The notes under the pieces were generated by a model that worked only from the letters and a program-made list of their open reading frames with translations, searched no databases and was not told the origin of the DNA. The translations under genes were made by a program, and so were the position numbers. From Nostoc sp. LEGE 12450 (GTDB lineage Bacteria; Cyanobacteriota; Cyanobacteriia; Cyanobacteriales; Nostocaceae): DNA of 64,000 nucleotides. Of this stretch, positions 27,075 to 36,853 are shown one piece after another (positions within the stretch are counted from its first letter, which is position 1; each line of letters starts with the position of its first letter). The stretch is from positions 1-64,000 of the forward strand of contig NZ_JADEXU010000008.1 in the NCBI RefSeq assembly GCF_015206895.1, read 5' to 3'.

Positions 27075-28268
27075 TTAAAGAGAAATAGGAAGACATTCTT
27101 TTTGAAGAACAGTTTGATAAATCTGTTGCATTTGTAAAGCTGTTTTTTCCAAAGTGTATTTTTCCGATATAACTTGATGCCCTCTCTCACCCATCTTTTG
27201 AGCGATTTGAGTATTATTCAAATAATCTTCTAAAGCTTCAGCGATCGCTTCTACATCCAAATCTGGAACGTAACCTAGTTGGTTTTCTTTGACAACAGAT
27301 GCTAGGGCTACACCAGGAGTCACAAGAACAGGAACACCTACAGCTAATGCTTCTAAAACTGAGACAGCAAAGTTTTCGGAATAGGAAGTCAGTACAAAAA
27401 GGTCAGAACCTTGCATCAATATATCTTTGGTCTCACCTTCAACAAATCCCACAACAAAGGTGCGATCGCGCAATCCACTAGAAACAAGCAAAGATTCTAT
27501 TTGGGCTTCGTAATCAGGAGTCCCATTACCTGCAAGTATAAAAGTAAAACGGTGGTGAGTCACTTTGCTCAAAGCTGGAATCAGGTACTCTAAACCTTTT
27601 TTATAATGCAGCCGAGACAAAAATAAAATCACAGGTTCGTCTGTGGGAATGTTAAACTTTTGCCGCAGACGGTGGCGAGCATCATAAATTTTGGTTGGTA
27701 AAGATATTCCCAAGGGTAAGACAAAATTAGGTTTGTGTAGTCCAAGTAAGGATACTTCTTGCTGCTCCTTCTCGGAGGTAAAGTGGATCGTCTGACTGCT
27801 ATTAAGATTTGCTTGTTCTATAAGTCTCAGGTAGGTTTGCTTTTTACGTGTACTTTGTTGTAAAGACCACTCACATAGTAAGCCATGTGGAGTGACTATG
27901 TAAGGTATATTTTTCAGACGGGCGATGGTCATTGCGATCGTCGATGGATAGGAGAAAAGAGCATGGATATGTACAAGCTCATACTGAGAAATATTTTGCC
28001 AAAGCCATTGTGTCAACTCACTAGTAAATGCATATTCTCTGAGAGATTTGATATTGGGTGAAAAGCGGTGGAAAAACCAAACTGGAACATGATTGTACTG
28101 AATGCGCTTGCAAAGTGGAACATCAAGTAAGTTATCACCATCATCGTTCGTAGTGGCAATTTCGGCATTGACATTAATTATTTGCAATGCCTTTACCATG
28201 TCTAAAGCAGCTTGACTTGTGCCACCCCGGACTTTTGTGACAGAAGGAATAACGTGGATAATTTTCAT
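27075..28268 (-). CDS. family 4 glycosyltransferase
   Basis: A 397-residue GT-B enzyme. The N-terminal acceptor domain begins MKIIHVIPSVTKVRGG and includes PHGLLCEWSL (about 127-135). The donor domain from about residue 210 has ILFLSRLHYKKGLEYLI and the EX7E motif E298/E306 in SENFAVSVLEALAVG. The enzyme should retain anomeric configuration when adding a sugar to a lipid-linked glycan on the inner leaflet. Its ATG at 28268 is well placed. About 110 AT-rich bases separate it from the next gene downstream. Sugar specificity is unknown. Confidence 0.9.
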   Translation of the reverse strand: MKIIHVIPSVTKVRGGTSQAALDMVKALQIINVNAEIATTNDDGDNLLDVPLCKRIQYNHVPVWFFHRFSPNIKSLREYAFTSELTQWLWQNISQYELVHIHALFSYPSTIAMTIARLKNIPYIVTPHGLLCEWSLQQSTRKKQTYLRLIEQANLNSSQTIHFTSEKEQQEVSLLGLHKPNFVLPLGISLPTKIYDARHRLRQKFNIPTDEPVILFLSRLHYKKGLEYLIPALSKVTHHRFTFILAGNGTPDYEAQIESLLVSSGLRDRTFVVGFVEGETKDILMQGSDLFVLTSYSENFAVSVLEALAVGVPVLVTPGVALASVVKENQLGYVPDLDVEAIAEALEDYLNNTQIAQKMGERGHQVISEKYTLEKTALQMQQIYQTVLQKECLPISL

Positions 28269-28328
28269 TAAAAGTAAATCAAAGTTTCAAATAAATTATA
28301 CATACAAATAAAGGTTGTTTAAAAAATA

Positions 28329-29669
28329 TTAATTTCGCATTTTTTGCCACAATAAGTACTTGTTCTGGATATTATCCAAATCAAGTAAATACTTTCCTAG
28401 TGATAAATACATCAACAGTGAAAAGACAGGAAAAGATAGATTACCTAAAAGAATAGCTTCTGAAAAACTTCCTACCAAAAGACCTGCCAAGCCAGCTATA
28501 ACAGTACTACTATGCAAAAAATAAGTAGATTTTTTATTACTTAATTTATGAAGTTCAAACATCATCTTCAAACAGCCCACTCCCATCAATACTATAGGTA
28601 TAAATCCCATCAATCCTGTAGTGTCTCCAGCAGCTAACCACGAATTCTCTCCAAAAACCAAACGTCCTCCCTGCAAGGGAGAACCAAAGATTGGGCTACT
28701 CATGAAGCCACTCCACATACCAGCCCAAGCTCCTTCACGTGTGTTTCCACCTGAAATGAACCTATTACTTGCTGGTGTATTGTGGGTAATGGTATCTGGA
28801 CTTATGAACGAAAAGATTACACCCGACAAGACACCAAGAACCAAACCTAAGCGTAGTAAAGAACCAGCTCTATTACGATAGAAAAATAAAATTGAGCTTA
28901 TTCCCATCATTGCGCCAGTGCGAGAAGCTGTTAGAAATAAAAAGTATACAATAACAAGTAAAATAACAATCCAAAAAGCTTTTATCCAGTCCCATTTTTT
29001 ACGGCTTTCAATAATAAACATGAAGCAGGGAATAGTGCCTGCTAACAGAGCTGCTGCATGTTGTGCATTAGCAGTAGTTCCCAGGAACCTTCCTTGCACA
29101 AATGTCATTGCGTACATATTAAACCTTCCTTGATAAGCACAGGCAATAGCAAAGATGACACCAACCATTGCGAGTGACCAAACACCTAAATGGAAATTGT
29201 ATTCATCCTGCAACCACCGGGAAGGCCCTAACTTAAACATCAGTACAATTGCCCCAAATGTAATTAGCGCAAGTAAGGCAAAAACTATGTCACCATAAAC
29301 TAGAATCTTAAAAAAAACTGCCACTTGAAATGCGATCAGGTAATAGACTGGCTGTGGAATAATTCTCCGTCGCCATCCATTCTGTGTTTGCATTCCCAGT
29401 ATAATAAGTGAAGCGAGGAGAATTATCGCAAGAGGGCGACCCATATCGCGCACTTGTTGCAAGGGAAAAACTAAAGGTGGTGGTTCGGTTATCCACTGAT
29501 CCTGAAATTTTCCTAACGAAGTTGCATAACAGCAAAAAGAAAATAATAGCCAAGCTAAACGCCGAGAACGTCTAGCTTTACCCAAGATAAAAAGACCGAT
29601 GACAATAGCCAATATGCCATAAGGGCTAAAAATGAGGTCAAGAAGTTTGCTAATAGGATCTGAAGTCAT
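28329..29669 (-). CDS. O-antigen ligase / Wzy-like polymerase membrane protein
   Basis: A 446-residue protein with about 11-12 hydrophobic segments. The Wzy_C-type signature is seen as LFLTASRTGAMMG (S249 to G252) after FLGTTANAQHAAALLAG (about 195-211), the pair of motifs shared by O-antigen ligases and related polymerases. It would join lipid-linked repeats, or a completed glycan, in the periplasmic leaflet. The family does not separate polymerase from ligase by motif. Flanked closely by GT4 genes, with 10 bases from the upstream gene's stop. As the only such protein in the window, it is the best candidate for the Wzy partner of the Wzc and Wzx proteins further right. Confidence 0.82.
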   Translation of the reverse strand: MTSDPISKLLDLIFSPYGILAIVIGLFILGKARRSRRLAWLLFSFCCYATSLGKFQDQWITEPPPLVFPLQQVRDMGRPLAIILLASLIILGMQTQNGWRRRIIPQPVYYLIAFQVAVFFKILVYGDIVFALLALITFGAIVLMFKLGPSRWLQDEYNFHLGVWSLAMVGVIFAIACAYQGRFNMYAMTFVQGRFLGTTANAQHAAALLAGTIPCFMFIIESRKKWDWIKAFWIVILLVIVYFLFLTASRTGAMMGISSILFFYRNRAGSLLRLGLVLGVLSGVIFSFISPDTITHNTPASNRFISGGNTREGAWAGMWSGFMSSPIFGSPLQGGRLVFGENSWLAAGDTTGLMGFIPIVLMGVGCLKMMFELHKLSNKKSTYFLHSSTVIAGLAGLLVGSFSEAILLGNLSFPVFSLLMYLSLGKYLLDLDNIQNKYLLWQKMRN

Positions 29670-29679
29670 TCTTGAAAAT

Positions 29680-30795
29680 TCATACCAGATTTTCAGTAAC
29701 CAGATTACTCGTATTTTGCTTGACTGTTTTCATCTGGTGTACATTGTGTAACAATTCCTGCCAACGAGTTACCCAGATATTGGCAGCGTAAGGAGCTGCT
29801 AAGTGTTGCGATCGCTTTCCCCAAGTTGATAACTCAGGATAGTGATGGTGTAAAGTCAACATTGCCTTAGCTAAAGCTTGTGGTTCTTCTTTTGGTACAG
29901 TTAAGCCATTATACCAAGGTCGAATTACCTCAACCGCAGAACCACAAACATCAGTACAAATAATAGGTAAACCAGCTGCTGCGGCTTCTACTAAAGCTAG
30001 CGGCCAGGGATCGAATCGACTCGGCAAAATAAAAGCTCCTGCTGATTGCCATACTGCTTGCATTTCTGATGGTTGTAAAAATCCTCGATTCTCGATCCCT
30101 GGTTTTCCCTGAAGATGTGATTCCAATGCTCCTTGTCCACAACATACCAAACTCCAAGGATTAGATACTTGAGAACGGTAAATTTGGTAAGCTTCTACAA
30201 GGACATCAATTGCCTTAACAGCAACGTAGCGACCGACAAATAAAAATGAACGCGGCCATTCAGATTGGAGGCGTTGTTCCCACAATGGAGACCAACTATC
30301 ATAATCAATACCATAAACTCCATGTGCTATGTTTGCTGGTTCAATTCCTAAACGTGAAGCATATTGCCAACTACGTTCTCCGGCAACAACAACACTATTT
30401 ATTGATTGCAAGTAGGAGCGCAAAAACCAAGGAGCTAAATGTTGTTTCCACGTACCCCACCAAGGGGTATCCATAGTCATAACTAAGGCGGTTTCACATA
30501 ATTCGGAAGCAAAGGCCAACTTCCGGTAAGGTTTATGCAACCAACCGCAAAGAACAACCACATCTGGAGATTCTGCCAACACCAAACGTTTGATTAAATT
30601 TGCATTCTGTCTTTCTTGTATATCCAAGAGTCGGCAAGGAATACCTTGCATCAATCGATCGGAAAATGCTGTTTCAGTACGAGCTTGAAAGCCAATAGCA
30701 AATACATCAATATCTGGTGTTTGATCCAAAGCCCGCCAGCAAGCTGCCATATAACCAGAGATATCAGACCAGCAAAAAACAACTTTTAGAGCCAT
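29680..30795 (-). CDS. family 4 glycosyltransferase
   Basis: A 371-residue GT-B protein. The N-terminal part has VVLCGWLHKPYRKLA and MDTPWWGTWKQHL. The donor domain begins near residue 183 (FLFVGRYVAVKAIDVLVEAY) and has PSRFDPWPLALVEAAAAG, where D262 stands in the first position of the usual EX7E motif (second Glu is E270). That Glu-to-Asp change is tolerated in several GT4 members. It lies 15 bases downstream of another GT4 gene and 10 bases upstream of the Wzy-like gene, so it is probably co-transcribed. Substrate unknown. Confidence 0.88.
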   Translation of the reverse strand: MALKVVFCWSDISGYMAACWRALDQTPDIDVFAIGFQARTETAFSDRLMQGIPCRLLDIQERQNANLIKRLVLAESPDVVVLCGWLHKPYRKLAFASELCETALVMTMDTPWWGTWKQHLAPWFLRSYLQSINSVVVAGERSWQYASRLGIEPANIAHGVYGIDYDSWSPLWEQRLQSEWPRSFLFVGRYVAVKAIDVLVEAYQIYRSQVSNPWSLVCCGQGALESHLQGKPGIENRGFLQPSEMQAVWQSAGAFILPSRFDPWPLALVEAAAAGLPIICTDVCGSAVEVIRPWYNGLTVPKEEPQALAKAMLTLHHHYPELSTWGKRSQHLAAPYAANIWVTRWQELLHNVHQMKTVKQNTSNLVTENLV

Positions 30796-30810
30796 AAGGA
30801 TTTGTTGATA

Positions 30811-31938
30811 TTAAGCAAATTCCTGTAAAGCAGTTACTACCCTGTCTACACATCGTAACCAAGTATGTTCTGCTGCATGTTTGCGGCCTCGTCGAACATA
30901 TTCTTCTGTAATACTAGGATTTGCTTCTAAGTTTATAAGTATTTCCACTATGGCATCAGTTTCTTCTGGATTAACAACAATCCCAGCATCCCCAACAACT
31001 TCAGGAAGAGAAGCTCTATTAGAAACAATTGCTGGAGTCCCTACAGCCATTGCTTCTAGCGCTGGCATACCAAAGCCTTCATAGAGAGAAAGAAATAAAA
31101 GTGATGATGCTTGGCGTAGTAATCCTGGTAAGTCTTCGTCTAGAACCATGCCCAATAAGGTGATATTAGAGTAAGTTTTAGCTGCTTCAATGTATTCAGC
31201 TTCTAATTCACCAGCTACAACAATGTTTAAATTACTTTTGCGCTCAAGGAGAGCTTTTGCAACAGCAAGAACACGATCGCCTCCTTTTTTTTGACGCAAA
31301 CCACCTATGACCAAAGTGTAAGGTGCTTGCACTGGTGGCTTTAAATCTACTGAATTAATTAAGGCAATATCAAAAAAAGACTGCTCAATGCCATTGCCAA
31401 CCACCACAATCTTCTGCGGATCGGCTCCTAATAATTCCACCATCCGTTGCTTAGAAAATTCCGAGACAGTAAAAACCACCCGACAGTCAGACAAAGCACG
31501 ACGCACCCAATGCCCCCACTTATAGCGAAACCATTGATGCTGCCAAGTACCTGACCAAGGCAAATTCATTTCAAATGCTTGCACATCATGAATTGTAACA
31601 GCGACGGGACATTTCGATACTGGGATGTAAGTTTCCATTGGTGCATAAAGCCAGTCTGTCTGTTCTGGCAAATATTTATCCATGCGAGGATAGCCAAATA
31701 GTTTCCATGTCCGCTCAGTAGTATTTTCTAGTCCAGGAAAAGTACGGTTGGGTAGTCCACGCAGGGGACAGCGTGGGTTAAGCTTACCGTCGCTCTCTAA
31801 CCACTGTTTTGAGAAAAACAGATCCAACTCAACCTCACTTTGTTTTGCAAGTCCAAGCAACATATGATTTATATGCCGCCCTACTCCTGTACAAGGTAGG
31901 TATGTGCGAATGGGATGAATGTAAGCAAGTAACTTCAC
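30811..31938 (-). CDS. family 4 glycosyltransferase
   Basis: A 375-residue GT-B enzyme with [14 protein letters not shown] at the N-terminus, [28 protein letters not shown] at the start of the donor domain (about 208) and the classic [16 protein letters not shown] with E287/E295, followed by [11 protein letters not shown]. Mannosyl- and rhamnosyltransferases often look like this, but specificity is not assigned. The start is GTG at 31938, with no clear ribosome site. A 231-base gap without features separates it from the upstream gene, so a new promoter could lie there. Confidence 0.9.
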   Translation of the reverse strand: MKLLAYIHPIRTYLPCTGVGRHINHMLLGLAKQSEVELDLFFSKQWLESDGKLNPRCPLRGLPNRTFPGLENTTERTWKLFGYPRMDKYLPEQTDWLYAPMETYIPVSKCPVAVTIHDVQAFEMNLPWSGTWQHQWFRYKWGHWVRRALSDCRVVFTVSEFSKQRMVELLGADPQKIVVVGNGIEQSFFDIALINSVDLKPPVQAPYTLVIGGLRQKKGGDRVLAVAKALLERKSNLNIVVAGELEAEYIEAAKTYSNITLLGMVLDEDLPGLLRQASSLLFLSLYEGFGMPALEAMAVGTPAIVSNRASLPEVVGDAGIVVNPEETDAIVEILINLEANPSITEEYVRRGRKHAAEHTWLRCVDRVVTALQEFA

Positions 31939-32169
31939 AAATAAATTTCAGTATAAAAGTTTAGCTGATTGACCAATGATTCTTTGCTTACCAATTAATT
32001 TGATAAAGATACTTAAGCCAGCGAATTTGTAGAAGTATATTAAACGTAATAATGTGAGCATCTGAATATAAACTAAATTAATTCCCATATGCGATCTTCC
32101 TTTGATTATTGTAGTTTTTTAGAGAAAAATTATAATGTATATCTACACCAGAAATAATTGTCCCATTAT

Positions 32170-32952
32170 TTAATGAATCTTCAGCATCATCTCTGAAAAA
32201 TATTCAAATCCAAAATCATCAATATGCTGTGGTGTTAATGTTCTAGCACTAATTGTCCGCCAAATTAATTTTTTCAGAGAACGCCAATTAGCAAGTGAGT
32301 GAAGCATAATACTTTCAGAATGACCAATAGTGTAAGCTGCTGCTCTAAATGGCATAGGCTGTAATGGCTTGCCTATTTGTTCACAAACTTTCTTCATTTC
32401 TAAATGCTCCCATAAATCGACAAAATACTCTTCATCTGGAGTCTCCATAGACTTGGGTAAATCTTTTTCAGTTAGCCATACAATATTTGAAGTAGCTGAC
32501 CAACAATAAAAGTCGTTGCGTAGATATATACATTTCATGCCTTCTTGATACACAAAGCCTTTTGGAAAATACCATCCATTGGAGCCATAATTATTTTTCA
32601 CGAAACTGACAAGTTCTTGATGAATAAAATCGTCTGCATCCATCCGCATGATATATCCTTCACCAAAACCTTTGCAGGCAAGCATACCTCGTTTAACTTT
32701 AAGTTTGATGTCAAGATATACTTCTCCAGTATCTTTTGGAATCGGAAAAGAATCAGTTACTATTTCTATTCTCGAATCTTGAGGATGATTTTCTGGTGGT
32801 TCATTGCAGACTAAAATTATTTTGAAGTCAGTACAAGTTTGTCGAAGAATGCTATTTAATGTTCGAGAACAAAGGCGAGAGACAACAGACCAATCTTTAC
32901 TAACTTTTGGACTCTTTAATGGAACAATAAAAGTGAGAATTGGCGATTGCAT
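32170..32952 (-). CDS. putative rhamnosyltransferase-like family protein (GT2-related)
   Basis: A 260-residue GT-A-type protein. It begins ILTFIVPLKSPKVSKDW, has TLNSILRQTCTDFKIILVCNE typical of GT2 enzymes, and MRMDADDFIHQELV with D105, D107 and D108 for metal binding. The overall pattern resembles the putative rhamnosyl transferase family (PF11316), assigned from memory. The C-terminal helices contain HSESIMLHSLANW. Located in the same-strand glycosyltransferase run, with about 50 bases to the next upstream gene. The transferred sugar is a guess from the family name only. Confidence 0.72.
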   Translation of the reverse strand: MQSPILTFIVPLKSPKVSKDWSVVSRLCSRTLNSILRQTCTDFKIILVCNEPPENHPQDSRIEIVTDSFPIPKDTGEVYLDIKLKVKRGMLACKGFGEGYIMRMDADDFIHQELVSFVKNNYGSNGWYFPKGFVYQEGMKCIYLRNDFYCWSATSNIVWLTEKDLPKSMETPDEEYFVDLWEHLEMKKVCEQIGKPLQPMPFRAAAYTIGHSESIMLHSLANWRSLKKLIWRTISARTLTPQHIDDFGFEYFSEMMLKIH

Positions 32953-33007
32953 AGTAGAAATAAGTTGGCTTCAATAATTGTCGTTGAAATCAGGCAATAT
33001 AATTAAA

Positions 33008-33973
33008 TTATTTTTTTCTTAAAATATGATATATAGTATTAATAAAACGATTTTGTCGCAAAATCTCTAAAGGGCTTCTCCATAAATAATCTAAACTTAT
33101 GTATAAATAAGATATAAAATATTTGTAAATAGGTTTTCTTTTGAGGTGAAATTCATCAAATAAATTTCTATAAGGCATCAAAGAATTAAGTTGATATCCT
33201 GCCCAATGCAGAAGAATAACTTGTTTTTTATGGTCTAAACTGCCATAATTCCACAGAAAGTATTTTCCACTGTTCTCGAAAATATTACCTGATTGACGTG
33301 ACCATCCGTTTTGACAAATACCTCCGATTACTTCTCCAAAATGCCCGTAGCATAAGGGTTTCATATCGCAGCAATAGTTAATGAAAGCTTGATCTGTATT
33401 TCGGGGATTAAGTTGGTTACGTATTTTCAATGCGTTCTCTGCTAGTTGCTCAAATTCTTCTATTGAAAATAGCCCTTTTCGGGAAGCCCAACGACCAGAG
33501 TTAAATCCACGTCCTCGTCTTTGTTTTAATAGTTCTTGGCGAAATCTTCCTTGTTCATAAACTTGGTCGATCGCACAGTCATAATGCAAAAAGTCAAAAC
33601 CAAGACTTTCTATTGCTTCGATAAATGGTTTAATATCTGCTAACACAATTTGCCGAGCATCTAAGTACATAAAATAGTCTAGTGGTCCCCAAAAAGATGC
33701 GTAGCGTCTGAACCAATAGGGACCAGTAGGGGTGTAGCCTAGCTCAAATGCTTGGCCGATAGCTTCCAGTCGCGAAAAAGATGAATCAGTATATACTTCA
33801 AAATTATAAGTATTACTTAATTTTAGTAGGCGATCGCACTGCTCATTAAAAGGAATCAGAATCAGGCGTAAATCTGGGTTGAATGTTCTGAAGCTGTTGA
33901 GAAAAGCGATAGTCCATTCATAAACTGCATCATTCGCTGAAAAATAGACTCCAATATTTTTAGAATGAGCCAT
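33008..33973 (-). CDS. glycosyltransferase-like protein with altered metal motif
   Basis: About 321 residues from the ATG at 33973; a TTG three codons earlier is the alternative, and neither has a clear ribosome site. The layout resembles GT8-type or nucleotide-diphospho-sugar transferases: an N-terminal Rossmann-like part (VYFSANDAVYEWTIAFLNSF), then FRRYASFWGPLDYFMYLDARQIVLADI. The YLDxD motif expected for Mn binding reads LDAR (D105, R107). Later segments (FNSGRWASRKGLFSIEEF, NTDQAFINYC, ILLHWAG) fit a sugar-transferase fold. The missing second Asp raises the question of whether it is catalytic. It ends close to the next GT2 gene upstream. No firm family name. Confidence 0.6.
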   Translation of the reverse strand: MAHSKNIGVYFSANDAVYEWTIAFLNSFRTFNPDLRLILIPFNEQCDRLLKLSNTYNFEVYTDSSFSRLEAIGQAFELGYTPTGPYWFRRYASFWGPLDYFMYLDARQIVLADIKPFIEAIESLGFDFLHYDCAIDQVYEQGRFRQELLKQRRGRGFNSGRWASRKGLFSIEEFEQLAENALKIRNQLNPRNTDQAFINYCCDMKPLCYGHFGEVIGGICQNGWSRQSGNIFENSGKYFLWNYGSLDHKKQVILLHWAGYQLNSLMPYRNLFDEFHLKRKPIYKYFISYLYISLDYLWRSPLEILRQNRFINTIYHILRKK

Positions 33974-33978
33974 ATTAA

Positions 33979-34842
33979 TCAATATATTTTTCTATATTTA
34001 CGTAAAGTAAGAATCCACTCACTAGGAACCATCTCGCGTATTTTACTAATGATGTTTTTTTCCAACCAAAAACTTTTGTATTCATTCATAAAATACAACT
34101 CTTGTTTAAAAGATTTGCCAAAGTATCTTCTACAAATAGACCAACGCTCTTTAGTAAAGCTCAATAAATCTCTAGATGCTCCTCCTGAAGCGTCAAATCT
34201 AGAAATAACTATAGGAACTTCCTGAAAGCGATAGCCAGCAACGTAAACCTTTGCGACTAAATCATGATCTGCACACCAAGTCAATAACATATCAAAGGGA
34301 TATTTAACTTGTATTTCTCTTTTAACAAAAATACTTTGATGACAACTAGGTATTTCCCGCCAAATTATAGACAAATCATACGGCTGGCGTTGATATGTAT
34401 GATACCCATATTTATCATTAACAACATATTCAGTTCTGCCATAAACAACATCGACTGAATTATCAAGATATTCTGCAACGTTAGCCAGTGTATCGTCTGC
34501 AAAAAATTTATCGCCGCAATTCATAAAAATTATCCAATCCCCAGTAGCCGCTAAGGCTCCTTTGTTCATGGCATCATAAATTCCAGCATCTTTTTCGCTC
34601 ACCCAATAAAATATATTTGCACTGCTTTTGTGTAGGAAATCTACTGTGCCATCCTGAGAACCACCATCAATAATGATATATTCTACATTCTTGTATGTCT
34701 GAGAAACAATGCTGGAAAATGTTTCACGTAGTCCCTCTAAGCGATTAAAACTTACTGTAATCACAGAAATTTTTGGATATTTTTCCTTCAAGGATTGCTC
34801 TTGAGCAGCAAAATCCTTGAATCCGTCATATTGGCTTACCAT
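33979..34842 (-). CDS. family 2 glycosyltransferase (WcaA-like)
   Basis: A 287-residue GT-A enzyme from the ATG at 34842, supported by AAGGG five bases upstream; a GTG one codon earlier is less well spaced. Motifs are SVITVSFNRLEGLRETFSSI, QTYKNVEYIIIDGGSQDGT, SEKDAGIYDAMNKGA and IIFMNCGDKF, where MNCGD takes the place of the usual DxD, as in many EPS glycosyltransferases of this type. Its stop lies 5 bases before the start of the preceding sugar-transferase-like gene. It probably adds one sugar to the repeat unit. Donor unknown. Confidence 0.9.
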   Translation of the reverse strand: MVSQYDGFKDFAAQEQSLKEKYPKISVITVSFNRLEGLRETFSSIVSQTYKNVEYIIIDGGSQDGTVDFLHKSSANIFYWVSEKDAGIYDAMNKGALAATGDWIIFMNCGDKFFADDTLANVAEYLDNSVDVVYGRTEYVVNDKYGYHTYQRQPYDLSIIWREIPSCHQSIFVKREIQVKYPFDMLLTWCADHDLVAKVYVAGYRFQEVPIVISRFDASGGASRDLLSFTKERWSICRRYFGKSFKQELYFMNEYKSFWLEKNIISKIREMVPSEWILTLRKYRKIY

Positions 34843-34868
34843 CACAACCCTTATTTTTGGTTAAAATT

Positions 34869-35873
34869 TTACCAGTAGCAACCATTTTCAGTTCCATGAG
34901 ATTGCACAAAATTATTAACCGTTGCTGGCTTTTCTGAGGGAAGGGGATGTACCCAATGTTCGTTAAATAACTCTTGATAATAAGGCCTTTCATCCCATCT
35001 TGCACCACGAATTCCAAATAAAATTTGAGTACCTCCACCAAGATGGATAGACTTTTTACCAATATTCTTGACAAAAGCAGCTAATGGCAAACCATAGGCT
35101 CCTGCGCCGATAACAGCTATGTCAAAATCAATATTGGAAATGCGATCGCACATAAAACTAAGAGCATCAAACCATGTTGAAAACTCTACACTATTTCCTG
35201 CAATGGATTGAACTGCTGGCATGGTTTTTAATTCAAATTCTGGTAAAACTTTGCTATCGGCAAATAACAAATGTCTTTTCTTATACTGTTGTTTGATACT
35301 TTCTTCAAAAGGATATATCACTAAAACTTTTTTTCCTTCTAAAGCTGCTGACCAAGGTCGTTCATGGCGATACGGTTCTAAATCTGTTAGTGATACTCTT
35401 GTTGCATTTATTGTATTAGGTAATATTTGGCTAAATAGCTCCTCTGCTTCTAACCAAGAACCAAGCACATCAATATTTTTGATGTCACGAATCATCAATT
35501 CGCAAAAACGATTTAAATTAGTTCCGTCAGCCGGGAAAAAACCAGATAAATTTATAATTTTTTTCTTGACTGATTCATCCCACCAAAACCAACCAAAATC
35601 ACTATTGATATATTTAATGCTTTTCAGAAAAAAACTTGATTTATCGATAATATTTAAATACACCAATATAGTATCAAGTTCTGTAGAACCTAGTCTACTA
35701 ATCATACAGGGTTTATCTCTCGATAAGATATCTTTTATATAATCTCCTGCATCTTGACCTTGGATATCAAAATGTATTTGGCATTTGTCTAAACTTTTAT
35801 TAGAAATGCCCGGTCTTCTTCGAGAAATTAAATATCTACTTATATTCAAACAGGAACTAATTATCGTATTCAT
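34869..35873 (-). CDS. GT-D-fold-like putative glycosyltransferase of unknown role
   Basis: A 334-residue protein. The central part, with ISRLGSTELDTILVYL near residue 60 and LEGKKVLVIYPFEESIKQQY at about 185-205, then FDIAVIGAGAYGLPLAAFVKNIGKKSIHLGGGTQILFGIRG (about 255-300), matches what I recall of hypothetical proteins now described as GT-D-fold-like. Members occur in surface-glycan loci, but their chemistry is mostly untested. No signal peptide or membrane span. It sits between two GT2 genes in the same orientation. Assignment rests on motif memory and context. Confidence 0.62.
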   Translation of the reverse strand: MNTIISSCLNISRYLISRRRPGISNKSLDKCQIHFDIQGQDAGDYIKDILSRDKPCMISRLGSTELDTILVYLNIIDKSSFFLKSIKYINSDFGWFWWDESVKKKIINLSGFFPADGTNLNRFCELMIRDIKNIDVLGSWLEAEELFSQILPNTINATRVSLTDLEPYRHERPWSAALEGKKVLVIYPFEESIKQQYKKRHLLFADSKVLPEFELKTMPAVQSIAGNSVEFSTWFDALSFMCDRISNIDFDIAVIGAGAYGLPLAAFVKNIGKKSIHLGGGTQILFGIRGARWDERPYYQELFNEHWVHPLPSEKPATVNNFVQSHGTENGCYW

Positions 35874-35903
35874 ATAAAATTATATGTGATTTATTAATAA
35901 AAA

Positions 35904-36830
35904 CTACATAGCGGCATTCTCTAGCATTTTAATCTCTTGAAAAGCTAAATTTTTACCCTTAATTCCTGCTTGATGGAAGGAGTATGTTTTTAAGCCATAT
36001 CGTAAAAATAAATATAGCGAATATATTTTTGAGCTTTTCCAAAAAGATTGAGGCATAAGAACGCCTCGAAAATATGCGAGGATAATTTGTGAATAAGCGA
36101 GTCCTTCCACTAAACGCAACAGATAGTCTTCTTTCAAACGATTAGCAGGTATTAAGTGAGTCAGCTTTAAGGATGCAAACAGCCCTGTACCTAAACCGAT
36201 ATCACAGGCTGTAAATGCTAAGTCTGAGTCTCCACAGGAGGTAAGCATTTTACCTTTGCGATCCATACTTGCTCGTTTAGGATTTTTATGAACTAACTCA
36301 CTATACTTTTGTGCAACAACTTTGCGAACACAAAGCCCAGCCCCACATGGGGTTGTTTCATATTGCTCTGTTAAATTAGACCAGCGATCGCGCTCAAACT
36401 CTCGAATTGCCAAATTTCCTAAATAAGGTTTTGCCCAACATGGAGGCGGTACTTCAAATTCAGGTTTAATTTGTCCACCCCAAGCACCAATAAATGGAAA
36501 ATCTTTACTAATCTGCCATGCGTTTTCTAAATAATCTGAATCTAAAACGTTATCATCATCAACAAATACTATTACTCCAGCCGTAGCTTCTCGAATTCCT
36601 CTCAGCCGAGCCGCAGTCAGTCCTAGTTGTTCTTCTTGAATATGACGAGCTTGGGGATGCCAACTTAAATCAATTTCCAAAGCTAGAGGGCGATCGCTAG
36701 CATTATCAACTAACAAAATTTCCCAAAAATCTTTAGATAATGTTTGATATTTCAACGCTTCTAAAACCCTCTCTAAATAATTCCGTCGAGGATTGTGGGC
36801 ACAGATAATGATACTAAGGGGTAGTTGCAT
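35904..36830 (-). CDS. family 2 glycosyltransferase
   Basis: A 308-residue GT-A enzyme starting LSIIICAHNPRRNYLERVLEAL, with WEILLVDNASDRPL and the metal motif VFVDDDNVLDSDYL (D91 to D93). Further on, TTPCGAGLCVRKVV and LTSCGDSDLAFT line up with the acceptor and catalytic-base region of GT2 enzymes. A hydrophobic and aromatic C-terminal segment (SLYLFLRYGLKTYSF) could sit on the membrane. About 24 bases separate it from the methyltransferase gene. Substrate unknown. Confidence 0.9.
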   Translation of the reverse strand: MQLPLSIIICAHNPRRNYLERVLEALKYQTLSKDFWEILLVDNASDRPLALEIDLSWHPQARHIQEEQLGLTAARLRGIREATAGVIVFVDDDNVLDSDYLENAWQISKDFPFIGAWGGQIKPEFEVPPPCWAKPYLGNLAIREFERDRWSNLTEQYETTPCGAGLCVRKVVAQKYSELVHKNPKRASMDRKGKMLTSCGDSDLAFTACDIGLGTGLFASLKLTHLIPANRLKEDYLLRLVEGLAYSQIILAYFRGVLMPQSFWKSSKIYSLYLFLRYGLKTYSFHQAGIKGKNLAFQEIKMLENAAM

Positions 36831-36853
36831 ACAAAATGACTTTGGGCTTTGTT

